Both the position numbers and the translations under genes were made by a program. The notes under the pieces were generated by a model that did no database searches, was not told where the DNA came from, and saw nothing but the letters and a program-made list of their open reading frames with translations. From Nocardia sp. BSTN01 (lineage in GTDB: Bacteria > Actinomycetota > Actinomycetes > Mycobacteriales > Mycobacteriaceae), in assembly GCF_015354405.1 (NCBI RefSeq), contig NZ_JADKYP010000006.1:62001-126000 (forward strand): a stretch of DNA of 64,000 nt. Reading direction: 5' to 3'. Positions 61,689 through 64,000 of this stretch are shown here, in pieces; positions within the stretch are counted from its first letter, which is position 1; the number at the start of each line of letters is the position of its first letter.

Positions 61689-64000
61689 CCGAGGAACTGT
61701 TCCCCGTCACCGATCTGCGCGCCCCGGAAGCGGCGGCGCACACCACCACCCGTCGCCGACGCACTCGCGATGCCGATGAATCGGCCGATGCCGCTGAACT
61801 TTTCGCCATCGACGAGGTCGATCCGGGGAACGGTGCGGACCTTCCCGATACGGCTGATGAGCCCTCCGGCGCCGGGGCCGACAGCGGTGCCGAAGACCAG
61901 CGCAGCGGTGGCTCGGAGGTCGCCCGCCGTGTCCCCGACGCCGACAACGCCGGGGCCGCTCTGACCGACGAGCGTGCAGATGCAGGGAAGGTCCAATCCG
62001 AGACGGACAGAAACGCTTTCGCTGTGGCCCCGGACGCATCGGGTCGCGCCGCCGACACCGATGCCGACGGGCGGCGCAGTGGTGGTGAATTCGAGCTCGC
62101 CGACTGCGAACCGGGAACAGCGAATGCCGAGAAGCGCTCGGCCGGCCGCGGTGCCGATGACGTGCCACATGCGGATGGTCGTGTGGCCGTGCGATACGTC
62201 GCCGTGGAACCCGAACCGGCGCCGGTCCGCTCGCCGTCGAACGGCCGTGACACTGCCGCAGGAAATACCGGGCGCACGAACGCGCGGCGTTCGGCGGGCG
62301 TCGCCGCACGGCGTTCCGCCTCGTTCGGCCAATTCGATCTGTGTGGTGACTTGCCCACGGGGACAACGGTTCTCGAAGCCAGCGCGGGGACCGGCAAGAC
62401 CTACGCCATCGTCGGGCTCGCGGTGCGGTTCGTCGCCGAGGGGCTGGTCGACATCTCGCAGCTGCTGCTGGTGACCTTCAGCCGGGCGGCGACCCAGGAG
62501 TTGCGGGAACGCACGCGGGAGCGGTTCGTCACGGTCGCGGCCGCGCTCGACGATCCGGAGGCCGCGCGCGCCGGAACCGACGAGCTGATCGCCCATCTGG
62601 CCGCTGCCGATCCGGCCGAGGTGGTGCGGCGGCGCCGGCGGCTGGTCGCGGCGCTGTCGGATTTCGATGCCGGGACCATCTCCACCACGCACGGGTTCTG
62701 TCAGCGCATGCTCGACGAACTCGGCATCGCGGGCGAACACGATCCGCGGGTGCGGCTGGTCGAGGGCATCGAGGAACTGGTGAGCACGGTCGCCGAGGAC
62801 CTGTACCTGGCCCGTTACGCCCGTGGCGGCGCGCCGATGCCGGTGCGCCAGGCACTGTCGCTGGCGGCGGCCGCGGTGGCGGACCGGCGCGCGCGGCTGG
62901 TGCCGGGGGAGGAGCTCGGCGATCACCCGGCGGCCGAGGCGGCGGCGTTCGCGGCCGCGGTGCGCGCGGAAGTCGATCGGCGCAAACGGCTTTCGGGCAT
63001 CCGCGACTTCGACGACCAGCTGGTGCTGCTGCACGACGTACTCGCCGACCCGGTGCACGGCGAGCGCGCGTGTCGCCGCATCCGCGACCGCTTCCGCGTG
63101 ACACTGGTCGACGAATTCCAGGACACCGACCCCCTGCAATGGGACATCCTGCGGCGGGTCTTCCACGACCACACCACCCTGGTGCTGGTCGGCGATCCGA
63201 AACAGGCGATCTACGCCTTCCGCGGCGCCGAGGTCCTCAGTTACCTGGACGCCGTCGCCCACGCCGACACCCGCCGCGAACTCGATACCAACCGCCGCAG
63301 CGACGCCGGTCTGCTGGCGGCACTGCACCACATGCTCGGCGGCGCCGCCCTCGGACATGCGCAGATCACGGTGCCGCCGGTCACGGCGGTGCGTCCGCAC
63401 AGCCGGCTCACCGGGCCCGGCGGCGCGGCGGTTCCGTTGCGGCTCAGGTGCTTTCCCCGCCAGGGCGCGGGAGCGTTGAACGGCAGCGGGTTCCCGGTGG
63501 TGGGCCGCCAGCGCGATCGGGTGGCCACCGACCTCGCCGCCGATATCGTCCGCACCCTCGAGTCCGGCGCGCGCATCGGCGACCGTGCGCTGGGACCCGG
63601 CGATATCGCCGTGCTGGTCCGCACCCGCGCGCAGATCGACCTGGTGCGCGCGGAACTGGACCGCGCCGGAGTCGCCTCCGTACTCGCCGGTGGCGCCAGC
63701 GTTTTCGCCACCCGCAGCGCCACCGACTGGCTGTGGGTGCTGCGCGCGCTGGAACAACCGCACCGCGGTGACCGGGTGCGGCTGGCGGCCACCACCCCAC
63801 TGCTCGGACTGTCCGCGGCCGATATCGACGCCGGTGGCGCGGATCTGGTGGGCCGGCTCAGCACTCAACTGCGCGATGCGGCCCGGCTGTTCGCGCGCTC
63901 CGGTTTCGCGGCGGTGTTCGACCGGCTGTCCGCCCAGGCCCAGCCCGCGCCGCGACTGCTGGCCCAGAGCGGCGGCGAACGGCGCCTGACCGATCTGCGG
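61685..64000 (+). CDS. recB: Exodeoxyribonuclease V beta subunit (RecB), N-terminal part, truncated by window end
   Basis: 772 residues are visible; the gene continues beyond the window. The helicase motifs are clear: Walker A EASAGTGKTY (around residue 233), LLLVTFSRAATQELR, TISTTHGFCQRML, VDEFQDTDPLQWDILRRVF near 477 and LVGDPKQAIYAFRGAE near 500. The first 215 residues are low-complexity, rich in Ala, Asp, Glu, Gly and Arg, with no RecB-like sequence. In usual RecB the Walker A lies near residue 25. The ATGA overlap with recC supports this long start. The nuclease domain is not in the window. Confidence 0.92.
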   Translation, partial: MTEELFPVTDLRAPEAAAHTTTRRRRTRDADESADAAELFAIDEVDPGNGADLPDTADEPSGAGADSGAEDQRSGGSEVARRVPDADNAGAALTDERADAGKVQSETDRNAFAVAPDASGRAADTDADGRRSGGEFELADCEPGTANAEKRSAGRGADDVPHADGRVAVRYVAVEPEPAPVRSPSNGRDTAAGNTGRTNARRSAGVAARRSASFGQFDLCGDLPTGTTVLEASAGTGKTYAIVGLAVRFVAEGLVDISQLLLVTFSRAATQELRERTRERFVTVAAALDDPEAARAGTDELIAHLAAADPAEVVRRRRRLVAALSDFDAGTISTTHGFCQRMLDELGIAGEHDPRVRLVEGIEELVSTVAEDLYLARYARGGAPMPVRQALSLAAAAVADRRARLVPGEELGDHPAAEAAAFAAAVRAEVDRRKRLSGIRDFDDQLVLLHDVLADPVHGERACRRIRDRFRVTLVDEFQDTDPLQWDILRRVFHDHTTLVLVGDPKQAIYAFRGAEVLSYLDAVAHADTRRELDTNRRSDAGLLAALHHMLGGAALGHAQITVPPVTAVRPHSRLTGPGGAAVPLRLRCFPRQGAGALNGSGFPVVGRQRDRVATDLAADIVRTLESGARIGDRALGPGDIAVLVRTRAQIDLVRAELDRAGVASVLAGGASVFATRSATDWLWVLRALEQPHRGDRVRLAATTPLLGLSAADIDAGGADLVGRLSTQLRDAARLFARSGFAAVFDRLSAQAQPAPRLLAQSGGERRLTDLR

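Noticed and set aside
61604-63868. 754-codon open frame on the minus strand
   Set aside because: Antisense to recB, whose helicase motifs are intact on the other strand.

Overview
The window is high-GC actinobacterial DNA that reads as a Nocardia or close relative. The conserved core runs in the same order as Mycobacterium tuberculosis Rv1827-Rv1854: garA, ftsR, bifunctional nuclease, second MerR, gcvP, VWA protein, glcB, the two CNNM/CBS proteins, guaB1, M56 peptidase, BlaI, Rv1847-type thioesterase, urease and ndh. Lineage-specific blocks are inserted between these genes.

Layout. 1-2.4 kb: end of garA, ftsR, bifunctional nuclease, MerR. 2.5-5.6 kb: tandem glycine riboswitch and gcvP. 5.6-10.1 kb: HxlR regulator with a strong operator; then, on the minus strand, a very small gene, an HNH endonuclease, a WhiB protein and a VWA membrane protein; then a quinone reductase. 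10.2-12.4 kb: malate synthase G. 12.6-16.9 kb: two TetR/target pairs (SDR; membrane protein), a probable gene remnant and a hotdog protein. 17-20.4 kb: DUF305 and LVIVD secreted-protein pair and two NTF2-like proteins. 20.4-26.5 kb: CNNM/CBS pair, guaB1, PPOX and DUF1992. 26.7-28.9 kb: eutBC. 29-32.4 kb: DEAD-box helicase, M56 peptidase, BlaI. 32.4-36.6 kb: iron-siderophore ABC importer, a truncated FhuF-like protein, two IdeR-type iron boxes and a candidate iron-regulated small RNA. 36.7-39.3 kb: metY, OsmC, thioesterase. 39.4-52.6 kb: urease, with ureABC separated from ureFGD by 8.7 kb of regulators, an MFS pump, SDRs and a hydrolase. 52.7-57.9 kb: NDH-2, TetR/P450 pair, a class-A-beta-lactamase-like protein and a small protein. 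58.2-64 kb: recC and the 5' part of recB.

The most interesting locus is 36433-36566. It holds a -35 box, an IdeR box and a -10 box, followed about 60 nt later by a 15-bp terminator hairpin. No protein gene lies downstream on that strand. It sits between the blaI (Rv1846c) and Rv1847 homologues, which is where mycobacteria carry the iron-stress sRNA MrsI (ncRv11846). The promoter overlaps the end of a FhuF-like reductase that stops inside its iron-sulfur cysteine motif.

Other points of note are the split urease operon, a 215-residue low-complexity extension on RecB, a 95-residue insertion between the helicase lobes, a structured leader before the CNNM genes, and a 43-residue protein with a near-perfect ribosome binding site. 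All assignments come from reading the sequence; no database search was possible.
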